Positions 22,122 through 30,460 of a DNA stretch of 64,000 bases are shown one piece after another. Both the position numbers and the translations under genes were made by a program. The stretch is from NCBI RefSeq assembly GCF_014655295.1, contig NZ_BNBI01000002.1, positions 248,001 to 312,000 on the forward strand, in the 5' to 3' direction. A model generated the notes under the pieces. It saw nothing but the letters and a program-made list of their open reading frames with translations. It ran no database searches and was not told where the DNA came from. Source of the stretch: Streptomyces fumanus (GTDB lineage Bacteria > Actinomycetota > Actinomycetes > Streptomycetales > Streptomycetaceae). Each line of letters begins with the position of its first letter. Position 1 is the stretch's first letter.

Positions 22122-23222
22122 TTATCCGTTCCTTACGCGCAACGGCTCTCTGACCTGCGAAGATGCCCGCCGCCGGGTCTGCCGCACCGGAAAATCCAAC
22201 GCCTGCCGTACCGCTCCACGGCCCGCTCGGCCCCCGTCCCGGCTGCCCCGCCGGGGCTCGTACACCCGTACGCGCGTCAGCCCGAGCACCCCGGCCGCGA
22301 CCGCGCCGGCCACCCAGAGCGCGGCGGCCGGTCCCAGTCGGCCGGTGTGGACGAGTACCCCGACCAGCACCCCGGCGAACGCCGCCGCCGTGGTCAGCAG
22401 GGCCGCGCCGCGTGCGGTCAGCCCGAGGCGGCGCAGCCGGTGGACGAGGTGGTCGGGCCCGCCGCGCAGCGGGGGCCGCCCGGCGATCCGGCGCGACAGC
22501 ACGACCAGGACCGCGTCGGCCGCGACCACCGCGGTGAGCGCCAGCAGCGTCCCCGCGCCGGCCCCCGGCCCGCGCCCCGCGCAGGCGAACAGCGCCGCCG
22601 AGGCCAGCAGGAAGCCGGTGAACAGCGCCCCGCACGCCCCGAGCCCGATCCGCGCGGGCGGCCAGTTGTGCAGCAGGAACCCGGCGAGCGCGGCGGCCAG
22701 CGCACTCAGCAGCACCGCCAGCCCGTCCATCACCTCCGCCGCCGCGCACGCCCCGGCCCCGAAGGCGGTCACCACCCCCACCGACCCGGCCACCCCGTCG
22801 GCGTGGTCCAGCCCCCGGAAGGCCCCGGCGACCGCCGTGATCCACAGCACCGCCAGCGCCCCGGCCGCGGCGCCCGTCTCCTGGTACGGCACCACGCAGG
22901 CCGCCGCCACCGCCGTACCGGCCAGGACCCACCGCCGGCGCAGGTGCCACACGTCGGCGGCCAGCCCCAGCGCGGCGACCGAGACCCCGGCGACGAGCAG
23001 TCCGCCGACGGCCGGGCCGAGCCGGACCACTCCGGTCCACTCCCCGGCGCCGGCCACCAGCGCGGTGGCCAGGACGACGGCGAGCCCGCCGAGCAGCGGG
23101 ACGGGGGGCCGCCGCCGGCGCCGCTCGACGGCCCCCAGGCGCAGTGCGGGGACCCTCAGCAGCGAGGCGAGCAGGGCGGCGAGGAGGTAGGCGGCGGTGG
23201 CGGCGCAGATCCCGTAGAGCAC
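22122..23222 (-). CDS. MraY/WecA-like polyprenyl-phosphate glycosyl-1-phosphate transferase
   Basis: A 366-aa integral membrane protein with about ten hydrophobic helices. The family hallmark is the Asp-rich cytosolic loop GLDHADGVAG (around residue 138), equivalent to NxxDGxDG of MraY/WecA/TagO. A second charged loop contains GGPDHLVHRLRRLGLT, matching the conserved HHH/basic loop region (here DHLVHRL). Such enzymes move a sugar-1-phosphate to undecaprenyl phosphate for cell-wall polymers; the sugar is unknown. The Arg-rich C-terminal tail ends inside the dnaK operator region, so read-through into dnaK is possible. Confidence 0.8.
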   Translation of the reverse strand: MLYGICAATAAYLLAALLASLLRVPALRLGAVERRRRRPPVPLLGGLAVVLATALVAGAGEWTGVVRLGPAVGGLLVAGVSVAALGLAADVWHLRRRWVLAGTAVAAACVVPYQETGAAAGALAVLWITAVAGAFRGLDHADGVAGSVGVVTAFGAGACAAAEVMDGLAVLLSALAAALAGFLLHNWPPARIGLGACGALFTGFLLASAALFACAGRGPGAGAGTLLALTAVVAADAVLVVLSRRIAGRPPLRGGPDHLVHRLRRLGLTARGAALLTTAAAFAGVLVGVLVHTGRLGPAAALWVAGAVAAGVLGLTRVRVYEPRRGSRDGGRAGRGAVRQALDFPVRQTRRRASSQVREPLRVRNG

Positions 23223-23457
23223 GGCTCCAAGCTAAGCCGAATATCACGATGTGCGATGAATGTCCGGTACGGCCGGGCGTGGCGCCGGGCCCCGCCGGAC
23301 CCCGCCGGGCCCTCGTGGTCAGGGTTGCCTCAGCGACGCAGATCACCGCACGTGCGACTACAGTGCGACGGAGGATAGGGGTAGTCTCAGACGGACTGCA
23401 TAAGCTACCGCTCAGTAATAACACCCTCGAAACCTCGCAGGCCCGAGGAGCCCCCTC

Positions 23458-25740
23458 ATGCAACTCGCCGCGATCATCGTGTCGCTGGTCCTGATCGTGG
23501 TCGGCGTGGCACTGTTCGCACGCGCTGTCCTGCAGATCGTCAACCACATGCGCCTGGGCCAGCCCGTACCGGCCGGCACCCGGACCGACCGGCCCGCGCA
23601 GCGCACCCTCACCGTGGCCCGGGAGTTCCTCGGCCACACCCGGATGAACCGCTGGGGCGTCATCGGCGTCGCGCACTGGTTCGTGGCGGTGGGCTTCTTC
23701 TCCCTGCTGCTGACGATCGTCAACGCGATCGGACAGCTCTTCCAGGCCGACTGGATCCTCCCCGTCATCGGCGACTGGGCGCCGTACAACGTGTTCGTCG
23801 AGTTCATCGGCACCATGACGGTCCTCGGCATCCTGGTCCTGATCGTCATCCGGCAGCTCTCCCACCCGCGCAAGCCGGGCCGCAAGTCCCGCTTCGCCGG
23901 CTCCAACTTCGGCCAGGCGTACTTCGTCGAGACCGTCATCCTCGTCGTCGGCGTCTGCATCTTCATGCTGCACGCCCTCGAGGGCGCCCTGCACCACGTC
24001 GACGGCTACGAGGCGTCGTTCTTCATCTCGTACCCGGTCGTCTCCTGGCTGGCCGGCTTCGACCACTCCACCCTCCAGAACCTGGTCTACTTCTTCGCCG
24101 GCCTGAAGATCGCGACCTCCTTCATCTGGATGATCACCGTCGCGCTGAAGACCGACATGGGCGTGGCCTGGCACCGCTTCCTGGCCTTCCCGAACATCTG
24201 GTTCAAGCGCAACGCCACCGGCGAGACCTCCCTGGGCGCCCTGCCGCCGATGACCTCGGGCGGCAAGCCGATCGACTTCGCCGACCCCGGCGAGGACGAC
24301 GTCTTCGGCGTCTCCCAGGTCGAGCACTTCTCCTGGAAGGGCCTGCTCGACTTCTCCACCTGCACCGAGTGCGGCCGCTGCCAGTCGCAGTGCCCCGCCT
24401 GGAACACCGGCAAGCCGCTCTCCCCCAAGCTCCTGATCATGTCCCTGCGCGACCACGCGCACGCCAAGGCCCCCTACCTGCTGGCCGGCGGCGGCAAGAC
24501 GATGGAGGGCGAGGAGAAGGCGTCCGAGGAGGCCCTGAAGGACGTCCCCGCCGCGGCGCTGGCCGAGGCCGAGCGCCCGCTGATCGGCACCGCCGAGGAG
24601 AACGGCGTCATCGACCCGGACGTGCTGTGGTCCTGCACCACCTGCGGCGCCTGCGTCGAGCAGTGCCCGGTGGACATCGAGCACGTCGACCACATCGTCG
24701 ACATGCGCCGCTACCAGGTGATGATCGAGTCGGCGTTCCCGTCCGAGGCGGGCACCATGCTCAAGAACCTGGAGAAGAAGGGCAACCCCTGGGGCCTGGC
24801 CAAGAAGCAGCGCCTGGAGTGGACCAAGGAGCTGGACTTCGAGGTCCCGGTCGTCGGCAAGGACATCGAGGACCTCAGCGAGGTCGAGTACCTGTACTGG
24901 GTCGGCTGCGCCGGCGCCCTGGAGGACCGGGCGAAGAAGACCACCAAGGCGTTCGCCGAGCTGCTGCACATCGCGGGCGTGAAGTTCGCCATCATGGGCG
25001 GCGACGAGAAGTGCACCGGTGACTCGGCGCGGCGGCTGGGCAACGAGCCGCTCTTCCAGGAACTCGGCATGGAGAACGTCATGTCCCTCAACGCCGCGTT
25101 CGGCGAGGAGATGGACGAGGACGGCAAGGTCACCCCCGAGTCCGCGAAGCCGAAGTCGGCCAAGAAGATCGTCGCCACCTGCCCGCACTGCCTGAACACC
25201 CTCGGCAACGAGTACCCGCAGCTCGGCGGCGACTACGAGGTCATCCACCACACCCAGTTGCTCCAGCACCTCGTCGACGAGGGCCGGCTCACCCCGGTCA
25301 CCCCGGTCGAGGGCATCATCACGTACCACGACCCGTGCTACCTGGGCCGCCACAACAAGATCTACACGCCCCCGCGCGAGATCATCGCCAGCGTCCCCGG
25401 CATCCGCAACGAGGAGATGCACCGCCACAAGGAGCGCGGCTTCTGCTGCGGCGCGGGCGGCGCCCGGATGTGGATGGAGGAGCGGATCGGCAAGCGCATC
25501 AACAACGAGCGCGTCGACGAGGCCCTCTCCGTCAACCCGGACATCGTCTCCACCGCCTGCCCGTTCTGCCTGGTCATGCTCACGGACTCGGTCAACGGCA
25601 AGAAGAACGACGGCAAGGCCAAGGAGTCCATCCAGGTCGTCGACGTCGCCCAGTTGCTCCTCGACTCCGTCAAGACCCCGGCCGACCCGACGGGCGAGCC
25701 GGAGACGGAGAACGCGCCGGAGCCGGAGCCGGTGAAGTAA
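23458..25740 (+). CDS. Membrane-bound heterodisulfide reductase-related Fe-S oxidoreductase
   Basis: A 760-aa protein. Residues 1-235 contain five to six membrane helices with His residues in the NarI/HdrE-like cytochrome b style. Two [4Fe-4S] motifs follow: CTECGRCQSQCP (around residue 302) and CTTCGACVEQCP (around residue 398). Two CCG-type domains complete it (GCAGALEDRAKK; CPHCLNT; HDPCYLGRH; FCCGAGGARMWMEE; CPFCLVML). This is the one-chain architecture of actinobacterial HdrD/GlpC/FadF-like proteins, thought to pass electrons from flavoproteins such as ETF to quinone. It stands alone with its own promoter region and a terminator. Confidence 0.9.
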   Translation: MQLAAIIVSLVLIVVGVALFARAVLQIVNHMRLGQPVPAGTRTDRPAQRTLTVAREFLGHTRMNRWGVIGVAHWFVAVGFFSLLLTIVNAIGQLFQADWILPVIGDWAPYNVFVEFIGTMTVLGILVLIVIRQLSHPRKPGRKSRFAGSNFGQAYFVETVILVVGVCIFMLHALEGALHHVDGYEASFFISYPVVSWLAGFDHSTLQNLVYFFAGLKIATSFIWMITVALKTDMGVAWHRFLAFPNIWFKRNATGETSLGALPPMTSGGKPIDFADPGEDDVFGVSQVEHFSWKGLLDFSTCTECGRCQSQCPAWNTGKPLSPKLLIMSLRDHAHAKAPYLLAGGGKTMEGEEKASEEALKDVPAAALAEAERPLIGTAEENGVIDPDVLWSCTTCGACVEQCPVDIEHVDHIVDMRRYQVMIESAFPSEAGTMLKNLEKKGNPWGLAKKQRLEWTKELDFEVPVVGKDIEDLSEVEYLYWVGCAGALEDRAKKTTKAFAELLHIAGVKFAIMGGDEKCTGDSARRLGNEPLFQELGMENVMSLNAAFGEEMDEDGKVTPESAKPKSAKKIVATCPHCLNTLGNEYPQLGGDYEVIHHTQLLQHLVDEGRLTPVTPVEGIITYHDPCYLGRHNKIYTPPREIIASVPGIRNEEMHRHKERGFCCGAGGARMWMEERIGKRINNERVDEALSVNPDIVSTACPFCLVMLTDSVNGKKNDGKAKESIQVVDVAQLLLDSVKTPADPTGEPETENAPEPEPVK

Positions 25741-25757
25741 GCCCTGCCGCGCGCCGC

Positions 25758-25793
25758 GGCGCCCCCGGGTTCCCGTACGGGTCCGGGGGCGCC
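25758..25793 (+). terminator. Terminator of the Fe-S oxidoreductase gene
   Basis: GGCGCCCCCGG (25758-25768) pairs with CCGGGGGCGCC (25783-25793) over a 14-nt loop, 18 bp beyond the stop. Confidence 0.8.
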
Positions 25794-25914
25794 GACGTAT
25801 CCGCTCCCTCCCCCCCCATTTCTCCTCCCGGCGCGTACAACCCTCCGCCCCCGGCGTCGGTCTTGTGATCACCGGCCCGCACGGCCGTCCGCCCACCCGC
25901 CCCTACGGAGTCCC

Positions 25915-27258
25915 ATGCGCCTGCGCACCGCCGCCCTCGCCGCCACCGTCGCGGCGACGGCCCTCACCCCGCTCGTCCTCACCGCGCCCGCCTCCGCGGC
26001 CGTCGCCAAGCACTACGACGACTTCAACGGCGACGGCTACCGCGACCTCGCCTACGGCGGCAACAACGACGTCGACCGCACCGGCGGCACCGTCACCGTC
26101 GTCTACGGCACCGCCAAGGGCCCGGACACCGCCCACCCGAAGTTCCTCCACCAGGACAGCCCCGGCATCCCCGGCGCGGGCGAGGACGACGACCAGTGGG
26201 GTGCCGCGCTGGCCACCGCCGACCTCAACAAGGACGGGTACGCCGACCTGGTCGTCGGCAACCCGAGCGAGCACGTCGGCAAGCAGGAGTACCGCGGCTC
26301 GGTCACCATCGTCTGGGGCTCCCGCTCCGGCCTGTCCGGCGGCACCGACCTCCCCCCGGCGTCCGGCGCGAAGGGCTCCAACAGCTCCTTCGGCCGCGAC
26401 CTGGCCACCGGCGACTTCACCGGCGACGGCTCCCCCGACCTCGCGGTCATCGGCGGCGAGGAGGCGTGGCTGTACCGGGGCGCGTTCACCAAGTCCGGCT
26501 CCAAGGGCACCGTCAGCAAGATCGACAAGTCGGCGGGCTGGTACTCGCACGGCCTGGCCGCCGGCAAGGTCACCGGCGACGGCAAAACGGACCTCGTCGT
26601 CCTCGGCACCGAGTTCTCCGGCTCCCAGTCGCGCCACCGCGCCTGGTTCCTCAAGGGCACCTCCAGCGGCCTCGCCTCGGGCGCCTCCAAGACCTTCGGC
26701 ACCGAGGTCACCGACGCCGCCATCGGCGACTTCGACAAGAACGGCTACGGGGACATCGCCTTCGGCCTGCCCGACCAGTCGGGCGGCAAGGGCGCGGTCA
26801 CCGTCTGGCGCGGCACCTCCGCCGGCCCGAGCGGTGCGGCCACCTTCACGCAGGCCACCTCCGGCGTCTCCGGCAGCCCCGAGGCCGGCGACAACTTCGG
26901 TTACGCCCTCTCCGCGGCCGACGCCGACGGCAACGGCTACGCGGACCTCGCGGTCGGTGTGCCGCACGAGGACGCCGGCGCCTATGAGGACCAGGGCGGC
27001 GTCCACCTCTTCCGCGGCGGCTCCGGCGGCCTGTCCGGCGCCCGCTCCTCCTGGGTCCCGGCGACCGTGGCCGGCCCCGCCGACTCCTTCACCTCCTTCG
27101 GCTACAGCGTCCGGCTGCGCGACCTGACCCGGGACGGCCGGGCCGACCTCGGCGTGGGCGGCGTCCCGACGGCCGTCCTGCTGCGCGGCACCGCCACCGT
27201 GCCGTCGACCGCCTCGCCGGTCGTCCTGCCGGAGTTCGGCGGCACGTTCACCCCCTGA
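25915..27258 (+). CDS. Secreted FG-GAP/VCBS-repeat (integrin alpha-like) protein
   Basis: A 447-aa protein with a Sec signal peptide (MRLRTAALAATVAATALTPL, cut near ASA-AVA). The mature chain holds about six FG-GAP repeats, each with a calcium-loop motif: DFNGDGYRDLAYGG, DLNKDGYADLVVGN, DFTGDGSPDLAV, KVTGDGKTDLVVLG, DFDKNGYGDIAFG and DADGNGYADLAVGVP. These build a beta-propeller. No enzymatic domain is fused. Extracellular role unknown; family members bind ligands or carry catalytic partners. Confidence 0.88.
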   Translation: MRLRTAALAATVAATALTPLVLTAPASAAVAKHYDDFNGDGYRDLAYGGNNDVDRTGGTVTVVYGTAKGPDTAHPKFLHQDSPGIPGAGEDDDQWGAALATADLNKDGYADLVVGNPSEHVGKQEYRGSVTIVWGSRSGLSGGTDLPPASGAKGSNSSFGRDLATGDFTGDGSPDLAVIGGEEAWLYRGAFTKSGSKGTVSKIDKSAGWYSHGLAAGKVTGDGKTDLVVLGTEFSGSQSRHRAWFLKGTSSGLASGASKTFGTEVTDAAIGDFDKNGYGDIAFGLPDQSGGKGAVTVWRGTSAGPSGAATFTQATSGVSGSPEAGDNFGYALSAADADGNGYADLAVGVPHEDAGAYEDQGGVHLFRGGSGGLSGARSSWVPATVAGPADSFTSFGYSVRLRDLTRDGRADLGVGGVPTAVLLRGTATVPSTASPVVLPEFGGTFTP

Positions 27259-27402
27259 CCGGACCCCCGGCCCGCGCCCCTTACGGGTAGGCGGAGCAGA
27301 GCCCCGGCAACCCCCTAGGGGATGTCACAGCTCGGCCGCAAAGCCGCCCCCGGGACGCGGGCCCGGGCACGTCACTCTCCGGGACCAGGTACGTTCGAAG
27401 GC

Positions 27403-28326
27403 GTGGCTGGATTCAGGATCGGACGCGGCCGGGACAACGGCGCTCGTCAGACGCGACCGCAACACCCCCCGCACGGACAGCAGACGCCGCCGGGACCGTC
27501 GTACGGCTACCCGCCGGCGCCACAGCCGTACCCGCAGCCGTACGGAGGCGGCGGCACCGTCCCCGGCGGCCCCTGGCCGGGCCCGCACGGCGGCGCCCCG
27601 GCCGGCGACCACGGCGAGCCGGAGTACTTCGGCGACGGCGGCCACCCCCAGGGCGGCGCCCCGTACGACCCGTACGCGGCCAACAACCCGGGCCACACCC
27701 AGGCGTTCGCGGTCGGCGAGGACCCCTACACCCAGGGCGGCACCTACCGCGCCGGGTCCGCCGCACCGCCGCCCGGCCCGGTCGGCCCCCGGCTGCACTG
27801 GAAGGACCTGCTGCGCGGCATCGTCCTGGCGCCCAACCAGACCTTCCTGCAGATGCGGGACTACACGATGTGGGGCCCCGCCCTCGTCGTGAGCTTCCTC
27901 TACGGCCTGCTCGCGGTCTTCGGCTTCGACGGCGCCCGCGAGGACGCCATCAACGCCACGCTGTCGAACGCCGTGCCCATCGTCCTGGTCACCGCCGTGG
28001 CGATGGTGCTGTCCGCCTTCATCCTCGGCGTGGTCACCCACACCCTGGCCCGCCAGCTCGGCGGCGACGGCGCCTGGCAGCCGACGGTCGGCCTCTCCAT
28101 GCTGATCATGTCCCTCACGGACGCGCCCCGCCTGGTCGTCGCGATGTTCGCGGGCGGCGACGCCTCCTTCGTGCAGATCCTGGGCTGGGCCACCTGGGTC
28201 GCGGCCGGCGCGCTGCTCACCCTGATGGTCTCCCGCTCCCACGACCTCCCCTGGCCCAAGGCGCTCGGCGCCTCGGCGATCCAGCTCATCGCGCTGCTGT
28301 CCATCGTGAAGCTGGGCACCTTCTGA
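27403..28326 (+). CDS. Yip1-family membrane protein
   Basis: A 307-aa protein. The first 125 residues are a Pro/Gly/Tyr-rich disordered tail (YGYPPAPQPYPQPYGG and similar). About five transmembrane helices follow, starting at ALVVSFLYGLLAVFGF and including VPIVLVTAVAMVLSAFILGVV and the last helix near LIALLSIVKLG. The conserved loop before the first helix (WKDLLRGIVLAPNQTFLQMRD) is typical of bacterial Yip1 proteins. GTG 27403 fits homologous starts (AGFRIGRGRDNG). Function unknown. Confidence 0.75.
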   Translation: MAGFRIGRGRDNGARQTRPQHPPHGQQTPPGPSYGYPPAPQPYPQPYGGGGTVPGGPWPGPHGGAPAGDHGEPEYFGDGGHPQGGAPYDPYAANNPGHTQAFAVGEDPYTQGGTYRAGSAAPPPGPVGPRLHWKDLLRGIVLAPNQTFLQMRDYTMWGPALVVSFLYGLLAVFGFDGAREDAINATLSNAVPIVLVTAVAMVLSAFILGVVTHTLARQLGGDGAWQPTVGLSMLIMSLTDAPRLVVAMFAGGDASFVQILGWATWVAAGALLTLMVSRSHDLPWPKALGASAIQLIALLSIVKLGTF

Positions 28327-28349
28327 GCGCATACCGCGCCCACCCGCCA

Positions 28350-28387
28350 AAGAAGGGGCTCCCCGGCACACCGGGGAGCCCCTTCTT
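28350..28387. terminator. Bidirectional terminator
   Basis: AAGAAGGGGCTCCCCGG pairs perfectly with 28371-28387 (17-bp stem, 4-nt loop). The A and T ends serve both the Yip1 gene and the convergent phosphoribosyltransferase gene. Confidence 0.95.
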
Positions 28388-28410
28388 CTCCTCACCGCCT
28401 ACCGCGGCGC

Positions 28411-28908
28411 TCAGGCGTCGAGCACCTGCCCACTCCTGCGCACCACCGGCTTGTCGACACTCCACGGGAAGTTGATCCAGTCGTCGGTCCGCTTCCACAC
28501 GTACTCGCACTTCACCAGCGACTGCGACTTCTCGTAGATCACCGCGCTGCGCACCTCGGCGACCGTGTCCAGGCAGAAGTCCCGCACCAGCTTGAGCGTC
28601 TTGCCGGTGTCGGCGACGTCGTCGGCGATGAGCACCTTCTTGTCGGAGAAGTCGATGGCGTTGGGGACCGGGGCCAGCATGACCGGCATCTCCAGGGTGG
28701 TCCCCACGCCGGTGTAGAACTCGACGTTCACCAGGTGGATGTTCTTGCAGTCCAGCGCGTAGGCGAGCCCGCCGGCGACGAACACCCCGCCGCGGGCGAT
28801 GGAGAGTACGACATCGGGCTCGTACCCGTCGTCGGCCACGGCCTGCGCGAGCTGGCGGACGGCGACGCCGAACTGCTCGTAGCTGAGATTCTCCCGAACG
28901 TCACCCAT
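28411..28908 (-). CDS. Phosphoribosyltransferase family protein
   Basis: A 165-aa type I PRTase. The PRPP loop reads VLIADDVADTGKTLKLV (two acidic residues then D-TGKT), the PPi loop SIARGG follows strand PDVVLSIARGG, and FYTGVGTTLE forms the flexible loop. It resembles xanthine-guanine PRTases of purine salvage; the base specificity is unproven. ATG 28908 with AGGTG five bases before it is preferred; a GTG two codons earlier is possible. It is 2 bp after the dcd stop, so dcd and this gene form a nucleotide-salvage operon. Confidence 0.85.
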   Translation of the reverse strand: MGDVRENLSYEQFGVAVRQLAQAVADDGYEPDVVLSIARGGVFVAGGLAYALDCKNIHLVNVEFYTGVGTTLEMPVMLAPVPNAIDFSDKKVLIADDVADTGKTLKLVRDFCLDTVAEVRSAVIYEKSQSLVKCEYVWKRTDDWINFPWSVDKPVVRRSGQVLDA

Positions 28909-28910
28909 GC

Positions 28911-29486
28911 TCACACCTGTGTCCGATGGAAATTGATGAAGGAACGGGAGGCGGTCGGCCCCCGCTGCCCCTGGTAGCGCGATCCGTACCGCTCACTGCC
29001 GTACGGGTGCTCGGCCGGCGAGGTGAGCCGGAACATGCACAACTGCCCGATCTTCATCCCGGGCCACAGCTTGATCGGCAACGTCGCGAGGTTGCTCAGC
29101 TCCAGGGTCACGTGCCCGGAGAACCCGGGATCGATGAACCCGGCGGTGGAGTGCGTCACCAGCCCCAGCCGCCCCAGCGAGCTCTTGCCCTCCAGCCGCG
29201 AGGCCAGGTCGTCGGGCAGCGAGATCACCTCGTACGTGCTGGCCAGCACGAACTCCCCGGGGTGCAGGATGAACGGCTCGTCGCCCTCCGGCTCCACCAG
29301 CCGCGTGAGGTCCACCTGCTCGACGGAGGGGTCGATGTGCGGGTACCGGTGGTTCTCGAACACCCGGAAGTACCGGTCGAGGCGGACGTCGACGCTCGAC
29401 GGCTGCACCATGGAGTCGTCGTAGGGATCGATGCGGACCCGCCCGGCGTCGATCTCGGCCCGGATGTCCTTGTCAGAGAGAAGCAC
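28911..29486 (-). CDS. dcd: dCTP deaminase
   Basis: A 191-aa protein, the usual Dcd length, from GTG 29486 ([17 protein letters not shown]). Characteristic segments are [60 protein letters not shown] with the catalytic Glu, and [13 protein letters not shown]. It deaminates dCTP to dUTP in the trimeric dUTPase fold. Cotranscribed with the phosphoribosyltransferase downstream. Confidence 0.96.
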   Translation of the reverse strand: MLLSDKDIRAEIDAGRVRIDPYDDSMVQPSSVDVRLDRYFRVFENHRYPHIDPSVEQVDLTRLVEPEGDEPFILHPGEFVLASTYEVISLPDDLASRLEGKSSLGRLGLVTHSTAGFIDPGFSGHVTLELSNLATLPIKLWPGMKIGQLCMFRLTSPAEHPYGSERYGSRYQGQRGPTASRSFINFHRTQV

Positions 29487-29564
29487 GTCCCGAGGATACG
29501 CAAGGCGCGCGAAGCAGCCACAATCGGCCACCGCGCGCGCCCGGTACGTCCCCGACCTGGGGTA

Positions 29565-29723
29565 TCAGTGCTTCTCCAAACTCACCGGCACGGCACTGCG
29601 CAACCGCGCGCACCGCGGGCAGCGCACGAGCCGCCCGGGGCCGAGTCGCTCGGCCTTCTGCATCGGGAACGACGAGGTGCTGAACACGTGCCCATCGGCA
29701 CAGCGGACGACGGTGCGCTCCAT
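29565..29723 (-). CDS. 52-aa zinc-ribbon-like small protein
   Basis: From the ATG ending at 29723 (GAAGGA upstream) the frame encodes MERTVVRCADGHVFSTSSF and on through GRLVRCPRCARLRSAVP. Cys8, His12, Cys35 and Cys38 could bind one zinc ion as a ribbon. This short protein is conserved in many Streptomyces next to dcd and tRNA-Gly as far as I recall; function unknown. Longer upstream frames lack protein-like composition. Confidence 0.6.
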   Translation of the reverse strand: MERTVVRCADGHVFSTSSFPMQKAERLGPGRLVRCPRCARLRSAVPVSLEKH

Positions 29724-29982
29724 CAAGTCCTTCAAGTCCCTTCCCCAAGAACCGCGTCTGGCTTGCTGCCCTGACGACAAAAGCCACAGTACGGGATCAA
29801 AGGGACGACTCTCCAGGCGGCACCCCGTCCTCACCCGGCCCCTCCACGGTACGCCCCAACTCCTTTCCCCCGCAGCCCCGTCACACACCACAGGCCCCGC
29901 GGCGCGAACACCGGGGGCCTGCGATGGGGTACAGTAGGCGAGCATCCGGACAGCGGCCCTGCACCGCCCGTCCGTGTGTCAC

Positions 29983-30056
29983 GCGGGTGTAGTTTAATGG
30001 TAGAACATCAGCTTCCCAAGCTGAGAGCGCGAGTTCGATTCTCGTCACCCGCTCCA
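29983..30056 (+). tRNA. tRNA-Gly(CCC)
   Basis: Acceptor GCGGGTG pairs with CACCCGC, followed by a discriminator T and an encoded CCA. The D arm lies in TAGTTTAATGGTAGAAC, the anticodon stem is TCAGC/GCTGA around loop TTCCCAA (anticodon CCC), and the T arm contains GTTCGATTC. Full cloverleaf, decodes GGG. Confidence 0.95.
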
Positions 30057-30061
30057 GAGAG

Positions 30062-30086
30062 AACCCCAGGCCAGCGGCCTGGGGTT
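30062..30086 (+). terminator. Terminator after tRNA-Gly
   Basis: AACCCCAGGCC pairs with GGCCTGGGGTT over a 3-nt loop, followed by TGTTCGTT, 6 bp beyond the tRNA CCA end. Confidence 0.9.
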
Positions 30087-30163
30087 TGTTCGTTGTCCGC
30101 AGCGGGTCGGGTGTCGCGGTGTCGCTCTTCAGCGGCCTCGGGTAGGCCCGGCCCGGCCCGCCA

Positions 30164-30460
30164 TCAACCGGGGCCAGTGGGCCGGTTAGTGTCGGCCGAT
30201 GCACACGGCTGATTCCGCTGATCGTCCGTCGCGGTCCAGTTCCGGAGCGTCCTAACTGCTCCCACCGCGGCGAAGCACAGTCCGGCCGCCGCACCGAATG
30301 CGCCCCCCGCATAAAGGAGCAAGTCAGCGATGCCAGTGCCGGTCGCGTACTTCAAAGCGGCAACGCACACGGCGACCAGCGTGGAGAAGAGCACGATGAC
30401 CAGGAGCCAGAGTGCCCAGACGACGGAGCGGGACAGGCGCGTGGAGTCGTTGGCGGTCAT
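30164..30460 (-). CDS. Two-TM membrane protein coupled to the DNA methylase
   Basis: A 98-aa protein starting MTANDSTRLSRSVVWALWLL. Two hydrophobic helices lie at about residues 13-36 (WALWLLVIVLFSTLVAVCVAA) and 45-66 (LLLYAGGAFGAAAGLCFAAVG), with a short polar tail. Its ATG overlaps the methylase stop (ATGA), which argues for coupled expression and a shared role. I do not recognise the family. A membrane partner beside an orphan methylase recalls the small membrane effectors of some defence systems, but no effector motif is visible. Confidence 0.65.
   Translation of the reverse strand: MTANDSTRLSRSVVWALWLLVIVLFSTLVAVCVAALKYATGTGIADLLLYAGGAFGAAAGLCFAAVGAVRTLRNWTATDDQRNQPCASADTNRPTGPG

Noticed and set aside
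22105..25896. A 1263-residue minus-strand frame across the Fe-S oxidoreductase
   Set aside because: Antisense to a gene with clear CxxCxxC and CCG motifs; composition is Val/Gln/Gly-rich and not protein-like.
27259..27402. Possible riboswitch before the Yip1-type gene
   Set aside because: GC-rich with some pairing, but no match to a conserved riboswitch core that I recognise.
29983..30056. tRNA-Gly 3' end as an attachment site of an island at 30-34.6 kb
   Set aside because: No second copy of the T-arm/acceptor sequence was found by eye to the right, and no integrase gene lies near.
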